Below, one piece after another: positions 36,795-45,740 of a stretch of 64,000 nucleotides of DNA. A model generated the notes under the pieces. That model saw nothing but the letters and a program-made list of their open reading frames with translations. It was not told the DNA's origin and ran no database searches. Position 1 is the stretch's first letter; each line of letters begins with the position of its first letter. Origin of the DNA: Microbacterium trichothecenolyticum (lineage in GTDB: Bacteria > Actinomycetota > Actinomycetes > Actinomycetales > Microbacteriaceae); the NCBI RefSeq assembly GCF_030818955.1, contig NZ_JAUTBF010000001.1:3596001-3660000 (forward strand), read 5' to 3'. Position numbers and translations under genes: made by a program.

Positions 36795-39487
36795 GGGCAG
36801 TCCTTGGCCACGACCGACAGCGTGACCGCGGTGTTCTTATTGGCCGACGTGCCCCCCGCGGGGTTCTGGCTCGTCACGCGGCCCTCGGCGGGCGCGCTGC
36901 CGTCTTTCTGGCACGATCCGATCGACACGGTGCCGAACCCTGCCGACAGCATGGCCGCACGGGCGGAACTCACCGGCTGCCCCGACACGTCGGGGACGGT
37001 GCCCCCCTGGCCGTTGCCGGGGCTCAGCGTGATGACCGAGCCGGCGGCCGCCGAACCCGCACCGGGGTTCATCGCCGCGACGCGGTCGCCGCCGAGCTCG
37101 GAGTCGACCGTGTCGCCGATCGAGACGCGGAAGCCGGCGCCTTCGAGGGTGGACCGGGCGCTGTCGAGGCTCTGCCCCACGACGTTGGGAAGGTCGCGCT
37201 GAACGGTGCGCAGCAGGTTGGAGGCCGGCCCGGGGAAATCGTCTCCACCGTAGAACTCGTCGGCGGTGCGCTGCACGTCGGCTGCCATCGGGTATCGGAT
37301 GTCGGACAGCGCGCGTCCGCCCCAGAAACGCTTGAACAGATCCTGGCTGCCCTCGTAGTTGCCGACCCACGCCGCGGTGGTGGTGTTGGTGGACGATTCG
37401 ATCATCCACGTCTGCCATCCCTCGTGCGTGCCCGTCTTGCCCAGCACCTGCGTACCATCACGCGGGTTGCCCTGGGAACCCGTGCCGCCACCCGCCATGA
37501 CGCCCTGCAGGGCATAGGCGGCCGTTGCAGCGATCTCGGGCGTCAGCGCCGGCGAGCACGTGCGCTCGGGGATCGCCCGCTCTGCGCCGTCGCTGTCGGT
37601 GACCTTGTCGATGACCTTGGGCTGACACAGCGTTCCGCCGTTCGCGACGGTGGCATAAGCGGCCGCCATGGCGATGGGCGAGACGTTGTCGTCACCGATG
37701 ACCTTGTTGGGGTAGGGCATCGTGATCTCGCTGCCGTCGCCCTTCTTGACGCCGAGCTTCTGCGCGACCTTGGCGATGTCGCACAGGTCGAGCTGAGCTG
37801 CCATCGCGAGGTAGCCCGTGTTCAGCGAGTCGCGGGTGAACATCATCGGAGTGCCGATGTACCCGCCGCTGTTGGCGAAGTTGTTGATGCGGTCGTTGTT
37901 GGTGTTGACGTAGTTGCCCGTGCAGGAGTTCTTCATGTTCGGCACGGGACCGAGGCGGCCGTTCAGGTTCTCGTTGAGCGAGTGCCCCTTCTCGAGCCAG
38001 TCCACGAGCGTGAAGAGCTTGAACGTCGAGCCGGCGCTGAAGCCGATCGAACCGCCGTTCGCGCTGTCGCCGGCGAAGACCACCGAGTTGTACGAGGGAT
38101 CGGCCTCTGCCTGGCTCGGATCCTGGGTGAACTTCGTGTTCTGCGCGATCGCGAGGATGCGACCGGTCTTGGACTCCAGGTTGATCACGGTGGAGCCGAA
38201 CTTCATGCCGTCGACGCTTTGCGGGGCGTACGCGTCCATCGCGTACCGCGCTGCGTCTTGCACGCGCCAGTCGAGCGTCGTCTGGATCGTCAGGCCGTCC
38301 TGGCGCAGCGCCCGGACGCGATCATCGGTCTCGGCACCGAAGGCCGGGTCGTTGAGGATCGTCGAGACGACGTACTGGCAGAAGTACGGCGCGGCCGAGG
38401 CGGCGCAGCCCTGAGGGGTCGAGGTGATCGAGGGCGTGATGGGCTCGATGGCGTACTGCACGTACTGCTCGTGCGTGATCTTGCCGTCGGCCTCCATCCG
38501 GCTCAGCACGTACAGCTGGCGGCCCTTGGTCTCGCTGTAGCCGTCGGCGGCGTTGACCAGCTGCTCCTGCGTGATCTCGCCGTTGTCGCGCAGGGTGTAC
38601 AGACCCTGGATGGTGCTCTGGTCGACGTCGTCGATCGAGCCGTCGGGTGCCTTGTTCCAGGTCTGGTCGCCATCGCTGATGGAGCCGTCGGGCTGGTCGA
38701 TGCGGAAGCGGTTGGGGTTCTGCACCATGCCCGCGAGAACCGCCGCCTGGCCGATGTTCAACTGCGAGGCCGGAACGTTGAAATAGCGCTTGGCTGCGGC
38801 GTCGATGCCGTACGTGACGCCGCCGAAGTTGGCGATGTTGAGGTAACCCAGAAGGATCTGGTCCTTCGTGTACTCCTTCTCGAGCTGGATCGCGTAGCGC
38901 ATCTCCTGCAGCTTGCGCTGGTAGCCCGCGGCACCGTCGGCTTGAACCGCTTGTTGTGCGCAGGCTTGCAGCGCTTCTTCGCGCGTCTGCCCGGGGGAGG
39001 TGTCGGTGCCTTCGACGGCCTTGGCGTCGCGTTCGCAGCGCTGCACGAGCACGTTCTTCACGTACTGCTGGCTGATCGAGGATCCACCTTGCGTCTCGCC
39101 GCTGGTGGCGTTGTTCAGCAGGGCACGGGTCGTTCCGATGAGGTCGACGCCGCCGTGCTGGTAGTAGCGGGGGTCTTCCGACGACAGGATCGCGTCGTAC
39201 ATCACGGGGTTGACCTGGTCGAAGGTCACGGGGGAGCGGTTCTGGTCGAAGAACTTTGCCAGCACCTGGTCGCCGGCCATGAGCGTGGTCGGCTGCATGA
39301 GCTCGTCGGGCTGCAGGTAGCTGGGCATCTTGTCGAAGATGGTGATGGCGCTGGAGGCGGCGGCGCCGGACACGGCGATGGCCGGTGTCACGGCGGCGGT
39401 GACGAGGAGACCGGCGACCGCGCTCAGGCCGACGAGGCCGACGATGCCGCCCAGGGCACCGCTAGCCGTTCGTTTGTTCTCGGGCAT
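36791..39487 (-). CDS. Class A penicillin-binding protein with PASTA domains
   Basis: An 898-residue bifunctional peptidoglycan synthase. A short cytoplasmic N-terminus and TM helix (about 10-40) are followed by a GT51 transglycosylase (catalytic Glu in SSEDPRYYQHGGVD; QGGSSISQQYVKN) and a transpeptidase with Ser-x-x-Lys in AGSTFKLFTL and the KTG triad in LGKTGTHEGW. Two PASTA repeats (LPNVVGQSLDSARSTLEGAG; VPDVSGQPVSSARAAMLSAG) close the protein. ATG 39487 gives the MPENKRTASG start; the open frame reaches 39649. It is the PonA type and is followed by the metallophosphoesterase. Confidence 0.95.
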   Translation of the reverse strand: MPENKRTASGALGGIVGLVGLSAVAGLLVTAAVTPAIAVSGAAASSAITIFDKMPSYLQPDELMQPTTLMAGDQVLAKFFDQNRSPVTFDQVNPVMYDAILSSEDPRYYQHGGVDLIGTTRALLNNATSGETQGGSSISQQYVKNVLVQRCERDAKAVEGTDTSPGQTREEALQACAQQAVQADGAAGYQRKLQEMRYAIQLEKEYTKDQILLGYLNIANFGGVTYGIDAAAKRYFNVPASQLNIGQAAVLAGMVQNPNRFRIDQPDGSISDGDQTWNKAPDGSIDDVDQSTIQGLYTLRDNGEITQEQLVNAADGYSETKGRQLYVLSRMEADGKITHEQYVQYAIEPITPSITSTPQGCAASAAPYFCQYVVSTILNDPAFGAETDDRVRALRQDGLTIQTTLDWRVQDAARYAMDAYAPQSVDGMKFGSTVINLESKTGRILAIAQNTKFTQDPSQAEADPSYNSVVFAGDSANGGSIGFSAGSTFKLFTLVDWLEKGHSLNENLNGRLGPVPNMKNSCTGNYVNTNNDRINNFANSGGYIGTPMMFTRDSLNTGYLAMAAQLDLCDIAKVAQKLGVKKGDGSEITMPYPNKVIGDDNVSPIAMAAAYATVANGGTLCQPKVIDKVTDSDGAERAIPERTCSPALTPEIAATAAYALQGVMAGGGTGSQGNPRDGTQVLGKTGTHEGWQTWMIESSTNTTTAAWVGNYEGSQDLFKRFWGGRALSDIRYPMAADVQRTADEFYGGDDFPGPASNLLRTVQRDLPNVVGQSLDSARSTLEGAGFRVSIGDTVDSELGGDRVAAMNPGAGSAAAGSVITLSPGNGQGGTVPDVSGQPVSSARAAMLSAGFGTVSIGSCQKDGSAPAEGRVTSQNPAGGTSANKNTAVTLSVVAKDCP

Positions 39488-39607
39488 AGGGTTGATGCTA
39501 AGCGACGTTGCTGGGCGATGCCTTGATGGCGTGCGCTCGCGCGCGTACGTTTTCCGCCCCCGCGCGCATGGCTCGTGCGCGCTCCGAGTCACCGCCGGGA
39601 GTCCGAC

Positions 39608-39826
39608 ATGACCACGTGGGAGTACCTCACCACGCCGCTGCTGATCCATAACACCGCCGCGATCCTCAATAACTGGGGCAAGCAGGGGTGGGAGCTCGTA
39701 CAGGTGGTGACCGGCCCCGAGGGCGGCCTGGTCGCCTACTTCAAGCGTCCTACCGGAGGCGGCACCGCCAACGCGGGTCTCGGCGCGGCCGAGGCCGCCG
39801 CCCGTCAGTTCGAGGGGCAGCAGTGA
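39608..39826 (+). CDS. DUF4177-like small protein
   Basis: A 72-residue protein starting MTTWEYLTTPLLIHN. The pattern W-E-Y...ILNNWGKQGWELVQVV is that of DUF4177, small proteins of unknown function. It ends in an Ala/Gly-rich tail. Its stop overlaps the ridA start by 4 bp (GTGA), so the two are one operon; it is divergent from the PBP gene with 120 bp between the starts. This DUF4177-ridA pair next to ponA is commonly kept in Microbacteriaceae, as far as I recall. Confidence 0.8.
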   Translation: MTTWEYLTTPLLIHNTAAILNNWGKQGWELVQVVTGPEGGLVAYFKRPTGGGTANAGLGAAEAAARQFEGQQ

Positions 39827-40290
39827 GCGTCTCGGAGCGTCTCGCGGCGCTCGGCGTCGACCTGCCCTCGGTCGTGCCTCCCGTGGCGGCGTACATCCCG
39901 GCCAAGCGACACGGCGATCTCGTCTACACGTCGGGCCAGCTGCCGATGGTGCAGGGGGCTCTGCCGGCGACCGGCAAAGTGGGCGAGGCCGAGGGGCTCG
40001 TGAGCCCGGCGGATGCCAAGACCTACGCCCGTCAATGCGCGCTCAACGCCATCGCGGCCGCGGCCGCCCTCGTCGGCGGTGTCGACAACCTCACCGGCGT
40101 GCTCAAGCTCACCGGGTTCGTGGCATCCGTTCCCGACTTCACCGGGCAGCCGGGTGTCATCAACGGCGCGAGCGAGTTCCTCGGCGAGGTGTTCGGCGCC
40201 CCCGGCGCGCACGCGCGTTCGGCCGTGGGTGTGCCGGTGCTGCCGCTCGACAGCCCGGTCGAGGTCGAGGTGGTCTTCACCGTCGCGTGA
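39823..40290 (+). CDS. RidA-family reactive intermediate deaminase
   Basis: A 155-residue protein of the RidA/YjgF/UK114 family, which hydrolyses enamine/imine intermediates released by PLP enzymes. Features: YTSGQLPMVQGALPATGKVG, and the C-terminal ARSAVGVPVLPLDSPVEVEVVF, with the Arg (AR-SAVGV) that binds the substrate carboxylate. It belongs to the longer RidA subtype of about 150 residues. GTG start inside the preceding gene's stop. A strong terminator follows. Confidence 0.9.
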   Translation: MSVSERLAALGVDLPSVVPPVAAYIPAKRHGDLVYTSGQLPMVQGALPATGKVGEAEGLVSPADAKTYARQCALNAIAAAAALVGGVDNLTGVLKLTGFVASVPDFTGQPGVINGASEFLGEVFGAPGAHARSAVGVPVLPLDSPVEVEVVFTVA

Positions 40291-40324
40291 GAACGGATTC
40301 CGGATGCCGCTGACGCGGTGCCAT

Positions 40325-40360
40325 GAGGGGGACGCCCGATCGTGACGGGCGTCCCCCTCA
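40325..40360 (+). terminator. Terminator after ridA
   Basis: Perfect 15-bp inverted repeat TGAGGGGGACGCCCG / CGGGCGTCCCCCTCA around ATCGTG, 34 bases after the ridA stop. Confidence 0.82.
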
Positions 40361-40430
40361 GGTCTGCGCGGGCCTCACCCGCATCCCGTCTCGGCTGATT
40401 CATCACCGACGGGGAGGATCATCCGTCTCC

Positions 40431-41165
40431 GTGACCTCGCATTCGGAACCGGTCGTCGCGTCTGCCGCTCGCCAGAACCCCCTCGTCCGTCCCACGCCCC
40501 ACCCCGTGCGGTCGGTGATCGTCGCGGTGGCGACCGCCGTCGTGCTCATCGCCGTCGGCCTGCTCCTGCGTGCCGTGCCGCTGGACGTCGCGGTGTCGGC
40601 CCAGCTGAACGCCCTGCAGCACGGGCTTCTCGGCCACGTGACCCGGGCCTTCTACCTCTCGCTCAAGCCGGGGCCCGCGGCGGCCGTCACGGCCCTTGCT
40701 GCGATCGTCGTCGTCGCGGTGACGAGACGATGGCAGGTCGCGCTGACTTTCGTGGGAACGATCGGGGTGACCTGGGGCCTGGCCGAGCTGCTCAAACTCG
40801 TCGTCGACCGCCCACGGCCGGGGTTGAGCGTGGCCGCGCACCAGATGACCGAGAGAACGGTGGATGCATCGTTTCCCAGTGGCCACGTCGCCTTCACCAC
40901 CGCGCTCGTCGTGGCGCTCGTCGTGGCGCTGTGGGATTCCCGCTCGCGTGTCGCCGCGATCGCGATCGGCGTCGGTCTCGTGATGATGATGATCGTCTCG
41001 GTCGTGGTCGTCGGGGTGCACTACGCCGGTGACGCCGTGGCATCCGTCTTCTGGGTCGCAGGTGTCTTCCCGGCCGTGCGCGCGGGATGGGCGATGGTCG
41101 TGGTGCCGCGGATCGCCGCCCTGGTCGCCCGGACACCGGGGCAGCGGCGACGAGCGGTGCGGTAG
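40431..41165 (+). CDS. PAP2-family phosphatase
   Basis: A 244-residue membrane protein with about five TM helices and the three acid-phosphatase motifs: K-L-V-V-D-R-P-R-P (C1, KxxxxxxRP) near residue 128, FPSGHVAFT (C2, PSGH) near residue 148, and VVVVGVHYAGDAVAS (C3, SRxxxxxHxxxD-like) near residue 200. Such enzymes dephosphorylate undecaprenyl pyrophosphate or phosphatidate at the membrane. The GTG start at 40431 is preceded by GGGGAGG at some distance; the open frame reaches 40323, through the terminator, and is not credible there. Confidence 0.87.
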   Translation: MTSHSEPVVASAARQNPLVRPTPHPVRSVIVAVATAVVLIAVGLLLRAVPLDVAVSAQLNALQHGLLGHVTRAFYLSLKPGPAAAVTALAAIVVVAVTRRWQVALTFVGTIGVTWGLAELLKLVVDRPRPGLSVAAHQMTERTVDASFPSGHVAFTTALVVALVVALWDSRSRVAAIAIGVGLVMMMIVSVVVVGVHYAGDAVASVFWVAGVFPAVRAGWAMVVVPRIAALVARTPGQRRRAVR

Positions 41166-41199
41166 CTCTCTTCGCGCCGGTATCGGCGGGGTCCGTGGA

Positions 41200-41233
41200 G
41201 ATCCCGGATGCCGGAGTGTCGGCATCCGGGATC
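41200..41233. terminator. Bidirectional terminator between PAP2 and acs
   Basis: GATCCCGGATGCCG / CGGCATCCGGGATC, 14-bp perfect arms, loop GAGTGT, followed by TTTG. It lies between convergent genes. Confidence 0.85.
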
Positions 41234-41238
41234 TTTGC

Positions 41239-43206
41239 TCACTTGACCTGGGCGCTGATGACGCTCATGACCGCGGTGTCGGCAAGCGTGGTGGTGTCGC
41301 CCACCTCGCGGCCCTCGGCCACGTCGCGGAGCAGCCGACGCATGATTTTGCCCGAGCGGGTCTTGGGCAGCTCGCCGACGATGTAGACGTCGCGGGGGCG
41401 GGCGATCGGACCGATCTGCGCGCCGACCCACGTGCGCAGCTCGTCGCCGAGCCCTTCTACCCCCTTCTGCTTCAGGTAGCGGCTCTTGATGATGACGAAG
41501 GCGACCACGGCTTGGCCGGTGGTCTCATCGGACGCCCCCACGACCGCTGCCTCGGCGACCCCCTCGTGCCCGACGAGCGCCGATTCGATCTCGGCGGTCG
41601 ACAGGCGGTGGCCCGAGACGTTCATGACATCGTCGACGCGGCCCAGGAGCCAGACGTCGCCGTCGTCGTCGAGGCGCGCACCGTCGCCGGCGAAGTAGTA
41701 CCCCTTGTCGGCGAACTTCTCCCAGTAGGTCTCGCGGTAGCGGTCGGGATCGCCCCAGATGCCGCGCAGCATGCTCGGCCACGGCTCGGTCACGACGAGG
41801 AGCCCGCCGCTGCCGTTGCCGACAGGTTCGCCCTGGTCGTCGACGACGGCGATCGAGACGCCCGGCAGCGGTACCTGCGCCGAGCCCGGCTTCGTCTCGG
41901 TGACACCCGGCAGCGCCGAGATCATGATCGCGCCGGTCTCGGTCTGCCACCACGTGTCGACGATCGGCGTCTCGTCGGCGCCGATGATCTCGCGGTACCA
42001 GACCCACGCCTCGGGGTTGATGGGCTCGCCGACCGAGCCGAGCAGGCGCAGCGATGACAGGTCGAACTTCTGGGGGACGTCGCGGCCGATCTTCATGAAC
42101 GAACGGATGGCGGTCGGCGCGGTGTAGAAGATGGTGACGCCGTGCTTCTCGATGAGCTCCCACCACCGGCCGGGGTGGGGGGTGTCGGGGGTTCCTTCGT
42201 AGAGGAGCTGCGTGGCGCCGTTCGCGAGCGGACCGTAGGTGACATACGTGTGGCCCGTGATCCAGCCGATGTCGGCGGTGCACCAGTAGACATCGGTCTC
42301 GGGGTGCACGTCGTGCACGACCCGGTTGGTGAACGCCGCCTGCGTGAGGTAACCGCCCGACGTGTGCAGGATGCCCTTCGGCTTTCCCGTCGTGCCGGAG
42401 GTGTACAGGATGAACAGGGGCGTCTCGGCGGGGAAGGCTTCGGCCTCGTGCGCGTTCGACGCCTGCGGGACGACGTCGTGCCACCAGAGGTCGCGCCCCT
42501 CGGACCAGTCGACGTCGTTCTCGCCGCGCTTGACGACGAGGACGTGCTCGACGCTCTCTTGGATGCCGGACCCGTTGCGGTCGGCGAGAGCGAGGTCGAC
42601 CGCGGGCTTGAGGGGAGACACCTTGCCTTTGCGCCATCCGCCGTCGGCGGTGATGACGACCTTCGCACCGGCGTCGTCGATGCGGGCGCGCAGGCTGTCG
42701 GCGGAGAAGCCGCCGAAGACGACCGAGTGCACCGCCCCGATACGGGCGACCGCGAGCATCGATGCGATCGCTTCGGGGATCATCGGCAGGTAGATGGCCA
42801 CGCGGTCTCCGCGTTCGACGCCGAGGTCGGTGAGGACGTTGGCCAGGCGCTTCACCTCGTCGGTCAGCTGGGCGTAGGTGACAGTGCGTTGATCGCCCGG
42901 CTCACCCTCCCAGCGCAGGGCGACGCGCTCGCCGTTGCCGGCTTCGACGTGGCGGTCGAGGCAGTTGTAGGCGACGTTCAGTTCGCCATCGCCGAACCAC
43001 TCGGCGAACGGCGGGTTGGACCAGTCGAGCACGCGGGTGAAGGGGGTGTGCCAGTGCAGTGCGCGGGCCTGATCGGCCCAGAAGCCCTCGCGGTCGGCCG
43101 CCGCGCGCTCGTAGAGCTCGCGATCCGCGACCGCTTGGGCGGCGAACGACGCCGACGGGGCGAAGCGGCGGGTCTCCGTGAGGAGATGGTCGATCTGGCT
43201 GCTCAT
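41239..43206 (-). CDS. acs: Acetyl-CoA synthetase (AMP-forming)
   Basis: A 655-residue ANL-superfamily enzyme that activates acetate to acetyl-CoA through acetyl-AMP, the high-affinity route that complements Pta-AckA. Key motifs: [12 protein letters not shown] (P-loop, near residue 268), [25 protein letters not shown] and [10 protein letters not shown], and the regulatory Lys in [11 protein letters not shown] near residue 617, the usual site of lysine acetylation. Full length. The upstream 440 bp hold a divergently placed small RNA and the tad locus. Confidence 0.97.
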   Translation of the reverse strand: MSSQIDHLLTETRRFAPSASFAAQAVADRELYERAAADREGFWADQARALHWHTPFTRVLDWSNPPFAEWFGDGELNVAYNCLDRHVEAGNGERVALRWEGEPGDQRTVTYAQLTDEVKRLANVLTDLGVERGDRVAIYLPMIPEAIASMLAVARIGAVHSVVFGGFSADSLRARIDDAGAKVVITADGGWRKGKVSPLKPAVDLALADRNGSGIQESVEHVLVVKRGENDVDWSEGRDLWWHDVVPQASNAHEAEAFPAETPLFILYTSGTTGKPKGILHTSGGYLTQAAFTNRVVHDVHPETDVYWCTADIGWITGHTYVTYGPLANGATQLLYEGTPDTPHPGRWWELIEKHGVTIFYTAPTAIRSFMKIGRDVPQKFDLSSLRLLGSVGEPINPEAWVWYREIIGADETPIVDTWWQTETGAIMISALPGVTETKPGSAQVPLPGVSIAVVDDQGEPVGNGSGGLLVVTEPWPSMLRGIWGDPDRYRETYWEKFADKGYYFAGDGARLDDDGDVWLLGRVDDVMNVSGHRLSTAEIESALVGHEGVAEAAVVGASDETTGQAVVAFVIIKSRYLKQKGVEGLGDELRTWVGAQIGPIARPRDVYIVGELPKTRSGKIMRRLLRDVAEGREVGDTTTLADTAVMSVISAQVK

Positions 43207-43397
43207 CGCGGCGCTCCTTTGCGTTCACGGGATGCCACGTCGATGCGCGACATCGTCACGTCGTCACGCTAGCGAGAGCCTCCGACACCGGTTACCTCCG
43301 ATAGTTGGCATCCGGGTGGATCTGGCACAGGTGATATATCGGGATGAAGAGGTCGAAAGAGTTGGCCAGGCCGTTCCGGCGCACGTACCCTGATCTT

Positions 43398-43508
43398 GCC
43401 CGAACATCGCTTCCGGCATCCGCGTCGGGGGGAGCCCCCCAATTTTCCTCCGGCGCGTGGCGGCATCCCTCGCCCCCCACTGTTAGGGATGCCGCCCCCT
43501 CCTTTTCG
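43398..43508 (+). ncRNA. 6C RNA (B11-like small RNA)
   Basis: Two successive hairpins with C-run loops lie here. The second is unmistakable: GGCGGCATCCCT (43459-43470), a loop with CCCCCC (43473-43478), and AGGGATGCCGCC (43485-43496), then CCCTCCTTTTCGG as terminator. The first exposes AGCCCCCCAATTTT (CCCCCC at 43435-43440), framed by G/C-rich arms around 43412-43430 and 43448-43460. Two loops of six cytosines define the actinobacterial 6C RNA. In Mycobacterium tuberculosis the homologue B11 lies beside Rv3660c, at the head of the same tad-like locus, so the location supports the call. TTGGCC (43362) and TACCCT (43386), 18 apart, could be the promoter. Ends are approximate. The remaining 43207-43397 and 43509-43649 show no gene. 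Confidence 0.75.
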
Positions 43509-43649
43509 GGCGGTCCCCGTCTGCCATCGGCGTGCGCCGCCGCGCGAGCAGACCCGACGCTCCTCCCCAAGGGGACGAACCGGCGCCCTCTCCACGGATG
43601 CGGCTTCTCGTCCGACGCGGACGCACACGCCCCCTCTACGGTCGTCGTC

Positions 43650-44624
43650 GTGTCTTCCGTCATCCCCCTTCCCCAGAGCTCCCTCACGCCCTCGGCGTGG
43701 GGCGATCCCGCGCTCGCATTTCTTCGTCCGTTCCTCGACGACCGATCGGTCACCGACCTCTTCGTCAACGGTGAGCGGGGTCTCTTCGTCGATCGTGGGC
43801 GGGGGATCGAGCACGTCGCCGCGTGGAGGGCGGGCGAGGGAGAGGTGCGTCGGCTCGCGGTGCGCCTGATCGCCCTCGGCGGTCGACATCTCGACGACGC
43901 CTCACCGTGCGTCGACGTGCGCTGGGAAGGCGGTGTGCGCGTCCACGCGGTGCTCGCTCCCGTTGCGGTGAGCGGGACCACCATCTCGGTGCGCGTGCCC
44001 CGGTGGGATGCCCCCGACCTCGCGGAGCTGGAACGTGCGGGAATGCTGTCGCCGCGGCAACGCGACAGGCTCGACGAGCTCATCGAGCGGCGTCAGAACG
44101 TGCTCATCAGCGGCGCCACGGGTGCGGGGAAGACCACGCTGCTCGCGGCACTGCTCGGGCGCGTCCCGGCGGCCGAACGCCTCATCACGATCGAGGAGGT
44201 CGCCGAGCTTCGCCCCCGGCATCCGCACCACGTCGCGCTCGAAGCCCGCCAACCCAACATCGAAGGCGCGGGAGCGATCACGTTGTCGCGGCTCGTGCGC
44301 GAAGCGCTACGCATGCGTCCCGACCGCTTGATCCTCGGCGAGTGCCGCGGAGAAGAAGTGCGCGACCTGTTGATGGCCTTGAACACGGGCCACGACGGAG
44401 GTGCCGCGACCGTGCACGCGAGCGGGCTGAGCGACGTCGCGGCCCGACTCGAGGCGCTCGGCTCGCTCGCCGGAATGGATGCCACGACGACGGCTCGGCA
44501 GACGGTGAGCGCCATCGGCGCGGTGGTGCACGTCGAGCGGCGCGGCGGCCGTCGCCGTGTGACGCAATGGGGGCGGCCGGTCCTGCGAGACGGTCGCTTG
44601 AGCATCGCGGCAGAGCCGTGGTGA
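43650..44624 (+). CDS. tadA: Tad pilus/secretion ATPase (TadA/CpaF family)
   Basis: A 324-residue hexameric secretion ATPase that powers assembly of Flp-type pili. The N-terminal domain is followed by Walker A ISGATGAGKTT (residues 153-163), ITIEEVAEL (Walker B-like), the His box HVALEARQPN and LRMRPDRLILGECRGEE. It belongs to the short actinobacterial helicase/secretion-neighbourhood type (Rv3659c-like). GTG 43650 is chosen because homology starts there; the open frame reaches 43344, through the small RNA. The CpaE/Ssd-like gene that often precedes it is absent. Its stop overlaps the next start (GTGA). Confidence 0.9.
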   Translation: MSSVIPLPQSSLTPSAWGDPALAFLRPFLDDRSVTDLFVNGERGLFVDRGRGIEHVAAWRAGEGEVRRLAVRLIALGGRHLDDASPCVDVRWEGGVRVHAVLAPVAVSGTTISVRVPRWDAPDLAELERAGMLSPRQRDRLDELIERRQNVLISGATGAGKTTLLAALLGRVPAAERLITIEEVAELRPRHPHHVALEARQPNIEGAGAITLSRLVREALRMRPDRLILGECRGEEVRDLLMALNTGHDGGAATVHASGLSDVAARLEALGSLAGMDATTTARQTVSAIGAVVHVERRGGRRRVTQWGRPVLRDGRLSIAAEPW

Positions 44625-45508
44625 CGGCGCCGCCGACCGCGCGCGCGGATCAGATCGAGACGGCTCTGCGCCTGTCGGTGCTGCTCGAAGCCGGTCTGGC
44701 CCCCGCCGCCGCGTGGGCGGCGATCGCCGAGCACGCAGACGCGACGACCGCTGCCGCGGCCCGTGCGGCCGCGAGAGGCGAAGACGTGGGCGAGGTGCTC
44801 CGTCGAGCGGGTCCGGGCTGGAGTGACGTCGCGGCGGTGTATACCCTCGCCGTCGACGCCGGTGCGCCGCTGGCCGACACGCTCCGGGAGGTCGTCGGCG
44901 CGCTCCGCGACGCGGGGGAGGTCGCGGCCGATGTGCGGGTGGCGCTCGCCGAACCGGCGGCCACGGCGAACCTGCTGGCTTGGCTCCCGGTGCTCGGCAT
45001 TCCGATGGGGGTCGTGCTCGGATTCGACACGGTCGGCATCCTCTGCGGCGACCCGGTGGGCATTTCCTGCCTGGTCGCGGGAAGCGCCCTCGTGCTCGTG
45101 TCGCGGGTATGGTCACGTCGCCTGGTACGCCGTGTCACTCCGCCCGCCGTCGTGCCGGGCTTGGATGCGGAGTTGTGGGCGGTGGCGCTGTCGGCAGGCG
45201 TCTCGGTGGACCGGGCGGAAGAACTCGTCGCCCGGGCGCGGGGCGGCGGCGGCGCGCCCGTGTCTTTCTCCGATCCCGTCGCAGCCACCCTCGATATGGC
45301 GATGCGTACGGGTGTCCCGGCGAGTGAACTGCTGCGCGGTGACGCCTGGCTCGCCCGTCACCGCGCGCGCACCGATGGGCGCGCAGCGGCCGCGCGGCTG
45401 TCGACGATGCTCCTGCTTCCCCTCGGCATCTGCACGCTCCCCGCGTTCCTTCTGCTCGCGGTCGCTCCGATGATGCTCGGCGTGTTGCGATCGAGCGCCC
45501 TTCCCTGA
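44621..45508 (+). CDS. Tad secretion inner-membrane protein, TadB/TadC fusion
   Basis: A 295-residue membrane protein with two type II secretion F-like modules. The first (about 10-100, RADQIETALRLSVLLEAGLA) is followed by two TM helices (about 110-160), the second (about 175-265, LWAVALSAGVSVDRAEELV) by one or two TM helices at the end (RLSTMLLLPLGICTLPAFLL). In mycobacteria the two modules are separate genes (Rv3658c, Rv3657c). It forms the platform on which TadA acts. GTG 44621 overlaps the tadA stop by 4 bp. The pilin gene follows after 70 bp. Confidence 0.82.
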   Translation: MTAPPTARADQIETALRLSVLLEAGLAPAAAWAAIAEHADATTAAAARAAARGEDVGEVLRRAGPGWSDVAAVYTLAVDAGAPLADTLREVVGALRDAGEVAADVRVALAEPAATANLLAWLPVLGIPMGVVLGFDTVGILCGDPVGISCLVAGSALVLVSRVWSRRLVRRVTPPAVVPGLDAELWAVALSAGVSVDRAEELVARARGGGGAPVSFSDPVAATLDMAMRTGVPASELLRGDAWLARHRARTDGRAAAARLSTMLLLPLGICTLPAFLLLAVAPMMLGVLRSSALP

Positions 45509-45578
45509 CGCGGCTTCGCGTCATCCATCCGGGCGGCGTGGGGGAGCCCCACCCGCCCTTTCACCCCAAGGAGATCCC

Positions 45579-45725
45579 ATGTCCGTTCCCTTCCTTCCGT
45601 CCGCACCGCGGCGATCGGTCCTTCCGCCGCTCACCCAGGCCCGAGCAGGCGCGCTGTTCCTCGACGACAGGGGTGCCGCGACCGCCGAGTACGCCATCGC
45701 GACCATGGCTATCGTCGCGCCCTAA
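45579..45725 (+). pseudogene. DUF4244 (Flp/TadE-associated pilin-like) gene, 5' part
   Basis: Begins at ATG 45579 with an AAGGAG RBS, and encodes 42 native residues ending AATAEYAIAT, the cleavage/processing region of DUF4244 pilin-like proteins (GAATAEYAIATxAA). From the ATG at 45705 on, the sequence is that of an inserted element, adding MAIVAP before a stop. The missing 34 residues are 16.86 kb away at 62561-62665. Joining the two at the shared ATGGC restores a perfect 76-residue DUF4244 protein. The gene is therefore split by integration, not decayed, and would be repaired by excision. Confidence 0.93.
45699..45718. other. attL of the 16.86-kb element
   Basis: GCGACCATGGCTATCGTCGC. The left half is pilin coding sequence; the right half is element sequence. 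The crossover lies within the ATGGC shared with attR (45705-45709). The integrase gene starts 23 bases further on. Confidence 0.9.
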
Positions 45726-45740
45726 TGACATACTTTTGAG

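Noticed and set aside
43292..44083. Minus-strand frames over the start of tadA
   Set aside because: They cross the 6C RNA and the ATPase gene and show no family pattern.
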